From Candidatus Kuenenia stuttgartensis (lineage in GTDB: Bacteria > Planctomycetota > Planctomycetia > Planctomycetales > Planctomycetaceae), in assembly GCA_945904015.1 (NCBI GenBank), contig CAMDPK010000037.1, positions 1 through 48,571 on the forward strand: a stretch of DNA of 48,571 nucleotides, given 5' to 3'. The notes under the pieces are model-generated. The model ran no database searches. It was not told where the DNA came from and was given only the letters and a program-made list of their open reading frames with translations. Made by a program: the position numbers and the translations under genes. Of the stretch, positions 23,440 through 32,200 are shown in pieces (within the stretch, counting starts at the first letter, position 1; every line of letters begins with the position of its first letter).

Positions 23440-25578
23440 TTATTTCGCGGCGACGAGTTGCTTGGCTTTCTTCGGGTCTTTGTCGGCTCGGCGTCTCTCG
23501 ACGACCTCGTCCTGCAGGCTGCGTGGGAGCAGCTTGTACCTGCAGAATTCCATCGTAAAGCCACCCTTGCCCTGAGTCATCGAGCGAAGCTCGTTGGCGT
23601 AATCAAACATCTCGGCGAGCGGAACTTCGGCGTTGACGACACCGATGCCCATGTTGGTTGCCGTCTCGGTGATCAAGCCGCGCTTGCTGCTCAGATGGCC
23701 GCAGACGCCACCTTGATATTCCTCGGGGACTTCGACTTCCAGCTTCATGATTGGTTCCAGCAAACCGAGATGCGCGTCCTTCAGGATTTCGCGCATCGCC
23801 GATTGACCGCAGATGCGGAACGCCATTTCGGACGAATCGACATCGTGGTAGCTGCCGTCTTCCAGTTCGATTTGCACGCCAACCACTTCGCATTCGCAGA
23901 GCGGTCCCTTGACTAGCGAGAGTTGCATGCCGTCATCGACAGGCTTGATGTATTCCTTGGGGATGCGGCCTTGAGTGACCTCGTTGAGAAAGACGTAAGT
24001 CTCCGCGGAGCCTTCCGGCAGCGGGGTCATTTTGCCGACGATGTGAGCGTACTGGCCCGAACCACCGGTCTGCTTCTTGTGCTTGTAGTTGAAGGCGACC
24101 GGCTTGGTCGGCGTCTCTTTGTAGGCGACCTTTGGCTCGCCGACGATGCACTCGACTTTGTACTCGCGCTTGATGCGCTCGGTGTAGATTTCGAGATGCA
24201 ACTGTCCCATGCCGGCGATGAGGGTCTCACCGGTTTCCGGGTCGGACTGCACATGAAAGGTCGGGTCTTCGCGGCGGAAGCGTTCCAGAGCCTTCGACAA
24301 TCGGTCGGCACCGTCACGCTCAGCCGCTTCGATCGAGAGACGGATGACCGGATCCGGAATGAAGATGCTTTCGAGCGCGTAGTTGACGTGTTCGCCACAG
24401 TAGGTGTCACCCGATGCGCACTCGACGCCGACGGCCGCAACGATGTCGCCGGGGCCGGCAATGTCGATGTCGGCGCGATTATTCGCGTGCATGCGCACGA
24501 TGCGGCCGAAGCGCTGCCGCTTGCCCGTGCGGGTGTTCGTGTAGCTTTCCCCTTTGACCATGCTCCCTTGGTAAATCCGCATGAAGGTCAACTGGCCGAA
24601 TTGCTCGACGACCGTTTTGAATGCCATGCAAACCAGCGGGTCTTTGTCGCTCTTGGTGAGCGTGATCTTGGCGGCGTCATCGGCTTCGCCTTCGACTTTC
24701 TTGTGGTCGATGTTCGTCACAAGGACGGTGCGGTCCAGCGGGCTGGGCAGGTAATACGTCACGGCGTCGAGCAGTTCTTGCACGCCCTTGTTGCGATACG
24801 CAGTGCCCACCATGACCGGCGTGATCTCTTGCGAAAGCGTCGCTTCGCGGATCAACGCTCGAATTTGATCGACGGGAACTTCGCGCTCTTCGAGCAGAGC
24901 TTCCATCAAACTGTCATCGAACATCGAGAGCGCTTCGAGCATCTCTTGCCGCGCGGTCGAGGCTTGCTCGGTGTAGCCTTCGGGAATCGTTTCTCGGCGA
25001 GTGGTCTCGCCATCCTCGCCATCAAAGTAGATCGCCTGCATCGTGACGAGGTCGATCACACCTGCGAAGTCAGACTCGGCACCCATCGGAAGCTGGATCG
25101 GCACAGGGGTGACATGAAGTTTGTCTTTGATTTGCTGAGTGACTTTGAACGGGTTGGCTCCGACGCGGTCCATCTTGTTGATGAACGCGATTCGCGGAAT
25201 GCGGTACCGCTTCATCTGACGATCGACGGTCAGCGATTGGCTCTGCACGCCACCGACGGCGCACAGCACCAGCACGGCTCCGTCGAGTACGCGCAGCGAG
25301 CGTTCGACTTCGACGGTGAAGTCCACGTGGCCTGGCGTGTCGATCAGGTTGACGGTGTAGTCACCCCACTGCACCTGCGTCGCGGCGGCGGTGATCGTGA
25401 TCCCCTTCTCACGTTCGAGGTCCATGTGGTCCATCGTGGCACCACCGTCACGGCCTTTGACCTCGTGCATCGCGTGAATGCGGCCAGAGTAAAACAGGAT
25501 TCGTTCGGACAAGGTGGTCTTGCCGGAGTCAATGTGGGCCGAGATGCCGATGTTGCGGACTTTCGTGAGGTCAGACAT
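23440..25578 (-). CDS. fusA: Elongation factor G, mitochondrial EF-G1-like type
   Basis: A 712-residue translational GTPase that drives ribosome translocation. G1 is AHIDSGKTTLSERILFYSGR, then MDHMDLEREKGITI (switch I), G3 DTPGHVDF, G4 NKMD, then domains II-V ending in AMREILKDAHLGLLEPIMK and MTQGKGGFTMEF. The HIDSGKTTL loop (Ser where canonical EF-G has Ala), HEVKGRDGGATMDHM and LCAVGGVQSQSLTVDRQMKRY are features of mitochondrial EF-G1 and of the spdEFG group of spirochaetes, planctomycetes and deltaproteobacteria, rather than of canonical fusA. In that group, translocation and recycling are divided between two paralogues. It stands alone, with no rpsL, rpsG or tuf neighbours. Confidence 0.95.
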   Translation of the reverse strand: MSDLTKVRNIGISAHIDSGKTTLSERILFYSGRIHAMHEVKGRDGGATMDHMDLEREKGITITAAATQVQWGDYTVNLIDTPGHVDFTVEVERSLRVLDGAVLVLCAVGGVQSQSLTVDRQMKRYRIPRIAFINKMDRVGANPFKVTQQIKDKLHVTPVPIQLPMGAESDFAGVIDLVTMQAIYFDGEDGETTRRETIPEGYTEQASTARQEMLEALSMFDDSLMEALLEEREVPVDQIRALIREATLSQEITPVMVGTAYRNKGVQELLDAVTYYLPSPLDRTVLVTNIDHKKVEGEADDAAKITLTKSDKDPLVCMAFKTVVEQFGQLTFMRIYQGSMVKGESYTNTRTGKRQRFGRIVRMHANNRADIDIAGPGDIVAAVGVECASGDTYCGEHVNYALESIFIPDPVIRLSIEAAERDGADRLSKALERFRREDPTFHVQSDPETGETLIAGMGQLHLEIYTERIKREYKVECIVGEPKVAYKETPTKPVAFNYKHKKQTGGSGQYAHIVGKMTPLPEGSAETYVFLNEVTQGRIPKEYIKPVDDGMQLSLVKGPLCECEVVGVQIELEDGSYHDVDSSEMAFRICGQSAMREILKDAHLGLLEPIMKLEVEVPEEYQGGVCGHLSSKRGLITETATNMGIGVVNAEVPLAEMFDYANELRSMTQGKGGFTMEFCRYKLLPRSLQDEVVERRRADKDPKKAKQLVAAK

Positions 25579-26169
25579 GGAACGTCACCCTGGGGTTGGG
25601 AGCCTTTCAAACTGGAGGTTAGGAGGATGGGCACTCTTGCCCGTCCGGTTGACTTTTCATGGAGACGGGCAGGAGTGCCCATCCTCCGAGTAAAAAACAC
25701 CATGAGTCGCGAAGCCCGTGTGGCTCCTTGACTCGGAGAACAAACTGGTTGTTGTTGGGAACTTGGCAGGCACTGCGAGATCAATCTCGCCGTGTAGCCG
25801 GGAAAGGCATCTCGACTTGGCCAACTCTGTTGGCCCAGGAGACTCTGCGAAGAAACCAGGAACGGGCGAAAGAGTGGCGGGCGAGACGCTAGCTCAGGAG
25901 CATCTCAAACTGATTGATTGGTAAGAAAATCACCGCAACCATGATCAGCTCTCGTCGATGTGCCTGAATCAATCCTGGTGAGCAACTCGGGTGGGTTTCG
26001 CGGCCAATGTCCGAGGTCTAGTAACACCCCTCGACCAACAAGGTCCGCGAAAAGGGTCGGCAAAGTACCGTTATCTTCGACATCTGAAAAGAGCAAACTT
26101 CGGCCTTCATCGAAGATTCGCGAAATTCGCCCGCGTTGAGGTTTCGGCGAATTAGCCAGTTTCCCGGAC
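25579..26169. other. Intergenic region between EF-G and mannose-6-phosphate isomerase
   Basis: About 590 bp. It contains the 66-bp inverted repeat at 25622-25687. The remainder shows no convincing reading frame, tRNA or terminator. A 98-codon minus-strand frame ending at 25905 overlaps the end of manA in another phase and has no coding character. The EF-G promoter should lie here. Confidence 0.6.
25622..25687. repeat. Palindromic element, GGATGGGCACTCTTGCCC variant
   Basis: A 66-bp inverted repeat, with arms GGAGGATGGGCACTCTTGCC and GGCAGGAGTGCCCATCCTCC, located 44 bp upstream of the EF-G start. Its edges resemble the AGGATGG family at 19862-19934. Confidence 0.92.
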
Positions 26170-27141
26170 TCACGAGGGGAGCGTTTCCAGCAACACTGCA
26201 CCGGCCATCGGTTCGATGACGACAGGACCGCAAGTCGCTGGGATCACCAGCGACTCGCCGGCGGCCAGCGGTTCTCGTCCGGAGGAGGACACGATTTGCA
26301 CGTGCCCGTCGATCAGCGACAGGATGCGGCAGCGATCTTCCTCCGGCAATCGAAAGCGAGTTGTGGTCAGCGAGTGACGACGCCAAACAAAGTGCTCTGT
26401 TCGAATCAACTCCTCACTGAGTCCGTTGGCCGCGTCCAGTTGCCGTGGTGACAGCGGCGAGACCGGACCACGGGTGAAGTCGATGCACTGCAATGCGGAT
26501 TCGACATGCAGCGAACGCAGGTTGTCGTGAACGTCGCGGCGGTTCCAGTCGAACAACCGGAAGGTCACGTCGCTGGGTTGTTGAATCTCGGCGAGCGCGA
26601 CACCGGCTCCGATCGCGTGAACCGTGCCAGCCGGAACCGAGATCACATCGCCGACACGCGCAGGGATCGAATGCAGACACTGCTCGACAGTTCCCGCCGC
26701 GAGATGTCGTTCGAGGAAGGCTCGATCAACTCCGGACTTCAGGCCGACCGACAATCGGCTATTGGGTTCAGCGGCCAGAATAACCCACGCCTCCGATTTG
26801 CCGTGCTGTCCCGGAGCGAGCGTCACCGCTTGCGCATCGTTCGGGTGAACCTGGACGGACAGCGTTTCGGCGGCATCGAGGAACTTGAACAACAACGGAA
26901 AATGTTCACAGGCCGCGTGTCGACCGAGCAATTCGCTGGGATGTTTTCGCACCAGATCGTGCAGCGAGAGTCCGTCGAACGGGCCGCCGAGCACTTGGCT
27001 TTGGTCTTCGCCGAGATCGACGACCTCCCAACTCTCGGCCCAGCCGGTTGTGTTTGCGTCCGGCTTGTGCCACTGCTGGGCCAATCGCCGCCCGCCCCAA
27101 GGGCGCTGTTTGAACAACGGCTGCAAGCGAAGTGGCGGCAT
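26170..27141 (-). CDS. manA: Mannose-6-phosphate isomerase, class I
   Basis: A 323-residue zinc enzyme that interconverts mannose 6-phosphate and fructose 6-phosphate. The length fits the short Bacillus-type ManA. Motifs in order are PLFKQRPWGGRRL, the metal-site SVQVHPNDAQA (Gln and His), GKSEAWVILAA with the Glu ligand, and VISVPAGTVHAIGAG with the second His. An Arg in NRRDVHDN follows in the active-site cleft, and a C-terminal cupin begins at HVQIVSSSGREPLAAGESL. It feeds GDP-mannose and glycan synthesis or mannose use. The ATG at 27141 has no strong ribosome site. It is monocistronic by position. Confidence 0.92.
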   Translation of the reverse strand: MPPLRLQPLFKQRPWGGRRLAQQWHKPDANTTGWAESWEVVDLGEDQSQVLGGPFDGLSLHDLVRKHPSELLGRHAACEHFPLLFKFLDAAETLSVQVHPNDAQAVTLAPGQHGKSEAWVILAAEPNSRLSVGLKSGVDRAFLERHLAAGTVEQCLHSIPARVGDVISVPAGTVHAIGAGVALAEIQQPSDVTFRLFDWNRRDVHDNLRSLHVESALQCIDFTRGPVSPLSPRQLDAANGLSEELIRTEHFVWRRHSLTTTRFRLPEEDRCRILSLIDGHVQIVSSSGREPLAAGESLVIPATCGPVVIEPMAGAVLLETLPS

Positions 27142-27230
27142 CGTGCGAAGTCAGGTCGAGAAGGAAATCAATGTTTGCTCGTGAACGAGACGCGGGACTA
27201 TAGTCCGCCCCCTCTCCGCTGCCAAAACCT

Positions 27231-27285
27231 GCACGACGCGCCAGCGAGTGGTCATCGTTGAAAATCACTCGCTGGCGCGTCGTGC
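27231..27285. repeat. Palindromic element, GCACGACGCGCCAGCGAGTG family
   Basis: A 55-bp inverted repeat with 21-22 bp arms in the divergent gap between manA and the 67-residue protein. A near-identical copy, with AAGCGAG in place of CAGCGAG, lies at 43884-43939. Confidence 0.93.
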
Positions 27286-27320
27286 TGGTGTGTGCCATTG
27301 CTCTCACAAGGAGGTGACTC

Positions 27321-27524
27321 ATGCCGACCAACGATCCGCTTCCCGGTCCGTTCCCTGGCGAACTTCCAATGGTTGAGGTCTGGTTGGACATCGGCGAAGC
27401 CCTCCGGCTCGGCAACAGCTTGCTGCGAGTGCTGGACACCGACGGCGAGGACACGATTCTGCGAGTGGACCCCGCAACGCCAGAAGACGACAACGACACT
27501 CACTGGTCCGAGCTGCCGCGATGA
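27321..27524 (+). CDS. Small acidic protein of unknown function
   Basis: A 67-residue protein. A perfect Shine-Dalgarno, AAGGAGGTGA, lies at a standard distance from the ATG, so translation is probably strong. The core VEVWLDIGEALRLGNSLLRV and DTDGEDTILRVDP could form a small beta-rich domain, flanked by Pro-rich and acidic ends. It has no signal peptide, metal motif or helix-turn-helix, and I do not recognise the family. It is followed by a large nested palindrome (27540-27664), then pyrF on the same strand. Confidence 0.72.
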   Translation: MPTNDPLPGPFPGELPMVEVWLDIGEALRLGNSLLRVLDTDGEDTILRVDPATPEDDNDTHWSELPR

Positions 27525-27539
27525 ACTTGACGGAGGCAG

Positions 27540-27664
27540 GAGTTTTTCAGGCCGCCTCCTACATAAGCCGTTGGGCGCTAGCCCCGGTTCTCGTCACGCA
27601 AACCGGGGCTAGCGCCCTGCGGTTGATTCGGCACAAGAGGCTGGCGGCGGCCTGAAAAAGACTC
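27540..27664. repeat. Nested double palindrome
   Basis: The inner inverted repeat, 27573-27617, is GGGCGCTAGCCCCGGTT paired with AACCGGGGCTAGCGCCC; the same element recurs at 36111-36164. It sits inside an outer inverted repeat, GAGTTTTTCAGGCCGCC (27540) paired with GGCGGCCTGAAAAAGACTC (ending 27664). The arrangement looks like one element inserted in another. It could also terminate the small upstream gene. Confidence 0.88.
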
Positions 27665-27689
27665 TCGACCCCCTTACAATCCGGCGACC

Positions 27690-28661
27690 ATGACGCACTA
27701 CATTGAACGACTGCACGCGGCTGTGCGACGTACGGGAACCGCCGCGCTCGTGGGACTCGACCCGCGATTCGGTCAGCTTCCACCGAATGTGATCGCCGCC
27801 GCCAAGCAGCGAGCGACCTCCGAGCGAGCAATCCAGGCAACCGCATTTGAAGAATTCTGTTGCCGAATCATCGACGTCGTCGCCCCGTTGGTCCCGGCAG
27901 TGAAACCGCAGGCGGCGTTTTTTGAGGAGCTTGGTCCCGACGGCTGCGTTGCGCTGTCGAATGTCATGCGACATGCTCGGCGAGCTGGCTTGATCGTGAT
28001 CTGTGATGCGAAGCGCGGCGATATCGGTTCGACGGCAGAGGCGTATGCTCGCGGTTATTTGGCCGGAGCCGATCCGAACGCGGCGGCCTGGGCGGCGGAT
28101 GCGTTGACCGTGAATCCGTACCTCGGTCGCGACACGCTCGAACCGTTTGTGAAGGTCGCAGCCGAACGCGGTGCCGGCTTGTACGTCCTGGTCCGCACCA
28201 GCAACCCTGGAGCGGGCACGTTGCAGGACCGCGTGACCGATGGCACGCCGGTCTATCGCCACGTCGCGCGGATCGTCGAAGAACTGTCACTCTCGACGCT
28301 GTGCCAATCGGGAGTCGCTGGCGATGACTTTGGTTTCGTCGGAGCGGTCGTCGGGGCGACCTACCCACAGGAGTTGGCCGAGCTACGTGAAGTCATGCCG
28401 CATGTGCCGCTGTTGGTGCCGGGTTACGGAGCTCAAGGCGGCAGCGCGACGGACGTGCAGGCCGCGTTCCGAGCGGACGGCCTCGGCGCGCTCATCAACA
28501 GTTCGCGAGCGATCAATTTCGCTCACACCCGCGAGCCGTACCGCAGTCAGTTCGGCTCGGATCGCTGGGAAGACGCGGTCGCGGCAGCGACGCGCGACAT
28601 GATCGCCGAGTTGCGTGGGGTAGGTTTTCAACCTGCCCGGCCAGTCTCGTCCGCGAGTTGA
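27690..28661 (+). CDS. pyrF: Orotidine 5'-phosphate decarboxylase, type 2
   Basis: A 323-residue enzyme of the final UMP synthesis step. The catalytic signature [17 protein letters not shown] (Asp-Lys-x-x-Asp) lies at about residues 108-124. [11 protein letters not shown] near the start and [14 protein letters not shown] are typical of the longer type 2 (PyrF2) group found in actinobacteria, myxobacteria and planctomycetes. PGYGAQGG and ALINSSRAI form the phosphate site. The last dozen or so residues ([15 protein letters not shown]) are encoded by the left arm and loop of a palindromic element, read in a different phase from the other copies. No other pyrimidine-synthesis gene is adjacent. 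Confidence 0.94.
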   Translation: MTHYIERLHAAVRRTGTAALVGLDPRFGQLPPNVIAAAKQRATSERAIQATAFEEFCCRIIDVVAPLVPAVKPQAAFFEELGPDGCVALSNVMRHARRAGLIVICDAKRGDIGSTAEAYARGYLAGADPNAAAWAADALTVNPYLGRDTLEPFVKVAAERGAGLYVLVRTSNPGAGTLQDRVTDGTPVYRHVARIVEELSLSTLCQSGVAGDDFGFVGAVVGATYPQELAELREVMPHVPLLVPGYGAQGGSATDVQAAFRADGLGALINSSRAINFAHTREPYRSQFGSDRWEDAVAAATRDMIAELRGVGFQPARPVSSAS

Positions 28662-28686
28662 CGGGCAGGTTGAAAACCTGCCCCAC
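28615..28686. repeat. Palindromic element, GGGGCAGGTT family
   Basis: A 72-bp inverted repeat (GTGGGGTAGGTTTTCAACCT paired with AGGTTGAAAACCTGCCCCAC). The left arm and loop encode the C-terminal tail of PyrF and its TGA. Confidence 0.94.
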
Positions 28687-29205
28687 GGCCGCGCCCGCAC
28701 AACCGGCATCGTCGGCACGGTCTGAACAATTGGAGCGTTGTGTCCGACCGGCGTTTTGCGTGTGATCCGCGTGTCGCGAAGATTGAGCATGTCTGCCGCG
28801 ACGTCTGTGAGAATCGTGCGGAACGATCCGCAATTCATCAGTCTGAGTGTCAAGCCGGTCGATCCGAGAATGCACTCAGTTCTCGCGAACCCGGTTGGAC
28901 CGCAACCAGCGCTTGTGAGGGTGAGAACCGTCGAGTCTTGTTTTCCGTGTGCGTGTCGTTTGCGCACGGCTCACAGAGCCGTGGCACTCGAACCGGAAGC
29001 GATCTTCGGCGGAGTGAGTTGATTGACCGCTTTGTGAAGCCGGAGTCGTGTCGGATTCGTCCCGACCGCCTGCGTGAGAACGCAGGGGACGAATTCGGAA
29101 GATTTTCGTGGGTTAGGCTTCCAGCCTGACGCTCGCAAGAACTGTCAGGCTGGAAGCCTGACTCACGGCAACGCCCGGCTTGTCTTTTTCCGAAGGAGAG
29201 TTGCC
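28662..29205. other. Intergenic region upstream of the RTX gene
   Basis: About 540 bp. It holds the right arm of the 28615 element, a small hairpin CACGGCTCACAGAGCCGTG near 28975, and the palindrome at 29108-29166. A frame from 28740 to 29129 has no ribosome site, an unlikely composition and ends in the palindrome, so I do not call it. The RTX promoter should lie here. Confidence 0.6.
29108..29166. repeat. Palindromic repeat, TCAGGCT-AGCCTGA family
   Basis: A 59-bp inverted repeat: GTGGGTTAGGCTTCCAGCCT paired with CAGGCTGGAAGCCTGACTCAC. It ends 40 bp before the GTG start of the RTX protein. Confidence 0.92.
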
Positions 29206-32200
29206 GTGCGCTTTGCATTTTGGACGGAGAAACTGCGCCAACGGATGGCTGCCTTATCACGACGTCGCCGCGCGCCACACGCGAACCAACGAGCCGAGCG
29301 TTGTGAAGAACGCTGCCTGCCATCGGTGTCCGCGTTGCTGTACACCGACCCGTTCAATCCGTTGTTGCAAGATCTGACGATCCTCTGCGACGGTCCCGAC
29401 GATGTCTCGGTGAGCGCCAGCGGCGGAAACATCCTGATTCAGGTTGGCCAGAACGGCGGCTCCCAAATCACGCTTGTCGGTCAACCGACCGTCGCTCCGG
29501 GGCTGTTGGCTCGCATCGATATCTTCGGCAGTGATGCCACCAATCGCTTCACGCTGAACGGCGTGACGACGGCGAACGGCTTCAGCGCGTCGCTGGCGGT
29601 CAACGTCGAGGCGGGAGATTCGAACGATCTGATTGACGCGACCAGTTCGGATATCGCGGTGTCGCTGCTGGGAGGTGACGGCGACGACGTGATCAATGGC
29701 GGCATCGCGAACGACACGCTGCTGGGTGGCGACGGTGCGGACCAGATCAACGGCGGCATCGGTAACGACAGCTTGCTGGGGGGCAACGGCGCGGACGTGG
29801 TCAACGGAGGCTTGGGTCTCAACACAATCAACGGTGGCGACGGAGCCGACACACTCAACGGCGGTGACGACCCCGACAACATCTACGGCGGCAACGGAGC
29901 CGACAACATCGACGGCGGCCTCGGCGACAACACGCTCAACGGGGACGGCGGCAACGACACGATCCTCGGCAACATCGGCAACGACACGCTCCTCGGCGGA
30001 GCCGATCAAGACTCGCTGCTGGGCGGCGATGGGAATGACGTCATCAACGCCCAATCCGGCAACGACACCGTCGACGGCGGAATCGGTAACGACTCCATCG
30101 ACGGCGGAGACGGCAATGATGCCATCCAAGGCAGCGACGGCAATGACTCCATCTCTGGTGGGGACGGAAACGACACCGTTCTTGGCGGAGACGGCGGAGA
30201 CACAATCCTCGGTGGTGCGGGCAACGACAGTCTGTTGGGTGATGGCCCCGATGCGAACAGCACACAAACCGGCAACGATTCCATCAACGGCCAAGCGGGA
30301 AATGACACGATCGTCGGCGGACGCGGAGCAGACACGTTGACTGGCGGAGTCGGTAACGACTTGGTGGCCAGCGCGTTCTCGGCGCAGGTCGGGCCACCTC
30401 CGGCACCTCCCCCACCGCCGGCACCACCGCCGACGCCGACCGTCGGTGGCGGCACTTTTCCCGATGCCACCGACAGTGGATTAGGTTCGGATTCCGGAGT
30501 GCGCAACGTCACGCTCCAGCAAGGCGTGGGTAATGGCAGCTTGACCCAGCCGACAAATTCCGTCGGACGATTCAATTCCAGCATCTACGATCCCATCGGT
30601 CCCATTGCAGCGGCGGATGCCACGTTTCGATCAGAAGTCTTCTTCCGACAAGGGCTCAATGGCGGCACCGGAGCTCGGCAAACTTTGGCGACCGCGGCCA
30701 GCAACGTCTCCACGATTCGGCTGAATGGAACGATCGAAGCCAATTCGACGTTCGACATCGGGACATTGCGCTTTGCCCTGACTCAAACCGTGTCACCAAC
30801 CCTCGATATCAATGGCGTCGTGACTGGTTCCCTGCTGACCCAGACCTATCGCATCACGAACAATGCGGCGGCGAACGCGGATTTTGAACTCGACCGGTAC
30901 TACGACGGCGACCTGCGATTCGATGGAACCCTGCTCGATGGCGGCGGACGCCTCGTGACAGCAGGGGGTGACGAGATTCTGTTTGAAACCGATAACGGCG
31001 GAACAGCAGCCTCCACAACGTTCGTCGGGATTACCGCGAAGAATGGCACCATTCCAGCCACCAACCGATATGAGATGGACGACTATTTCGCTCTCGTTCA
31101 AAACCTCCAGAACGGAGTGGCATTGCAGGATCGTATCTTCAACGACACCAACAGCGATGGGTCCATCGACATTCCCTATGACGTGTCGCTGGGTTTGCGC
31201 AACGTCTATAGCATTCCCGCTGCGGGGACGGCGATCTATACGACACACACGATCTTTGGATCAGGAATTCCCGCGAGTGTCGTGCCGCCAAATCAATCGC
31301 CCGTAGCCACGCCCGATTCAGGCAGCACGGCTGCGCTAAATCCGTTGACGATCGATGTCGTTTCGAACGACAGCGATGCCGACGGAGCGGTGGTCTATTC
31401 GAGCATTCAAATTGCCTCGGCACCGGCCAATGGAACGGCAGTCAGTCTAGGCAATGGATTGATCACCTACACCCCCAATTTCGGATTCATCGGAACGGAC
31501 ACGTTCACGTACACAATCGCGGACAACCAAGGTGCGGTCAGCAATCCCGCCGCTGTGACAATCACGGTGACCGGAGCGGATATCCTGGGCGATACGTTGT
31601 CCGGTAACGATGGCAACGACACGCTCTTGGGTGGGACCGTGAATGACCTCCTCAATGGAGGTGCGGGCAACGACTCGATCGATGCCGGAGCCGGAGATGA
31701 CACGGTCTTCGGCGGTGCCGGCAACGACACAATTCTCGGTGGTGATGGCAACGACTCGCTCAACGGGCAAAGCGGCAATGACAGCATTGATGGCGGTGCC
31801 GGCGACGATCAACTCGTCTGGGGCGGAGCGGGCGACGGCAAAGACACGCTCGTGGGGACGTCGGGATTCGACACAGCAACCGTCAGTGGGACGGGATCCG
31901 CCAACACCTTTGTGATCGGACAAAATGCGAGCGGACAACTGACGATCACGGAGTCAGGTACCACGCTCACGGTGCAGTCGAACATCGTCAATGTGGTTGT
32001 GAATGGCAACGGCGGCAATGACTCGATCACGATTGGTTCGCTGACCAACGTGACCGGGACGGTGCTGACGATTAACGGTGGCGATGGCGACGATACGCTC
32101 GATGCGTCCGGAGCTGTGCTGGGATTCGTGCGGATGGGGCTGAACGGCCAAGCGGGGGATGATTCGCTGATCGGCAGTGCCGGCATCGACACGCTCGATG

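Noticed and set aside
23923..25731. A 602-codon plus-strand frame opposite EF-G
   Set aside because: Shadow of a long, codon-biased gene; the EF-G frame is unambiguous and the shadow shows no domain.
25730..25930. A hairpin-rich stretch examined as a tRNA or small RNA
   Set aside because: No T-loop consensus, no cloverleaf and no terminator.
28740..29129. A 129-codon plus-strand frame before the RTX gene
   Set aside because: No ribosome site, unlikely composition, several rival frames, and it ends inside a palindromic repeat.
29257..30294. A 345-codon minus-strand frame across the RTX gene
   Set aside because: It is the antisense of GGxGxDxLx codons (repeated VVA/AVD peptides). Similar frames at 31954-32826 and 32310-33014 are equally repetitive. 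No ribosome site or family match.
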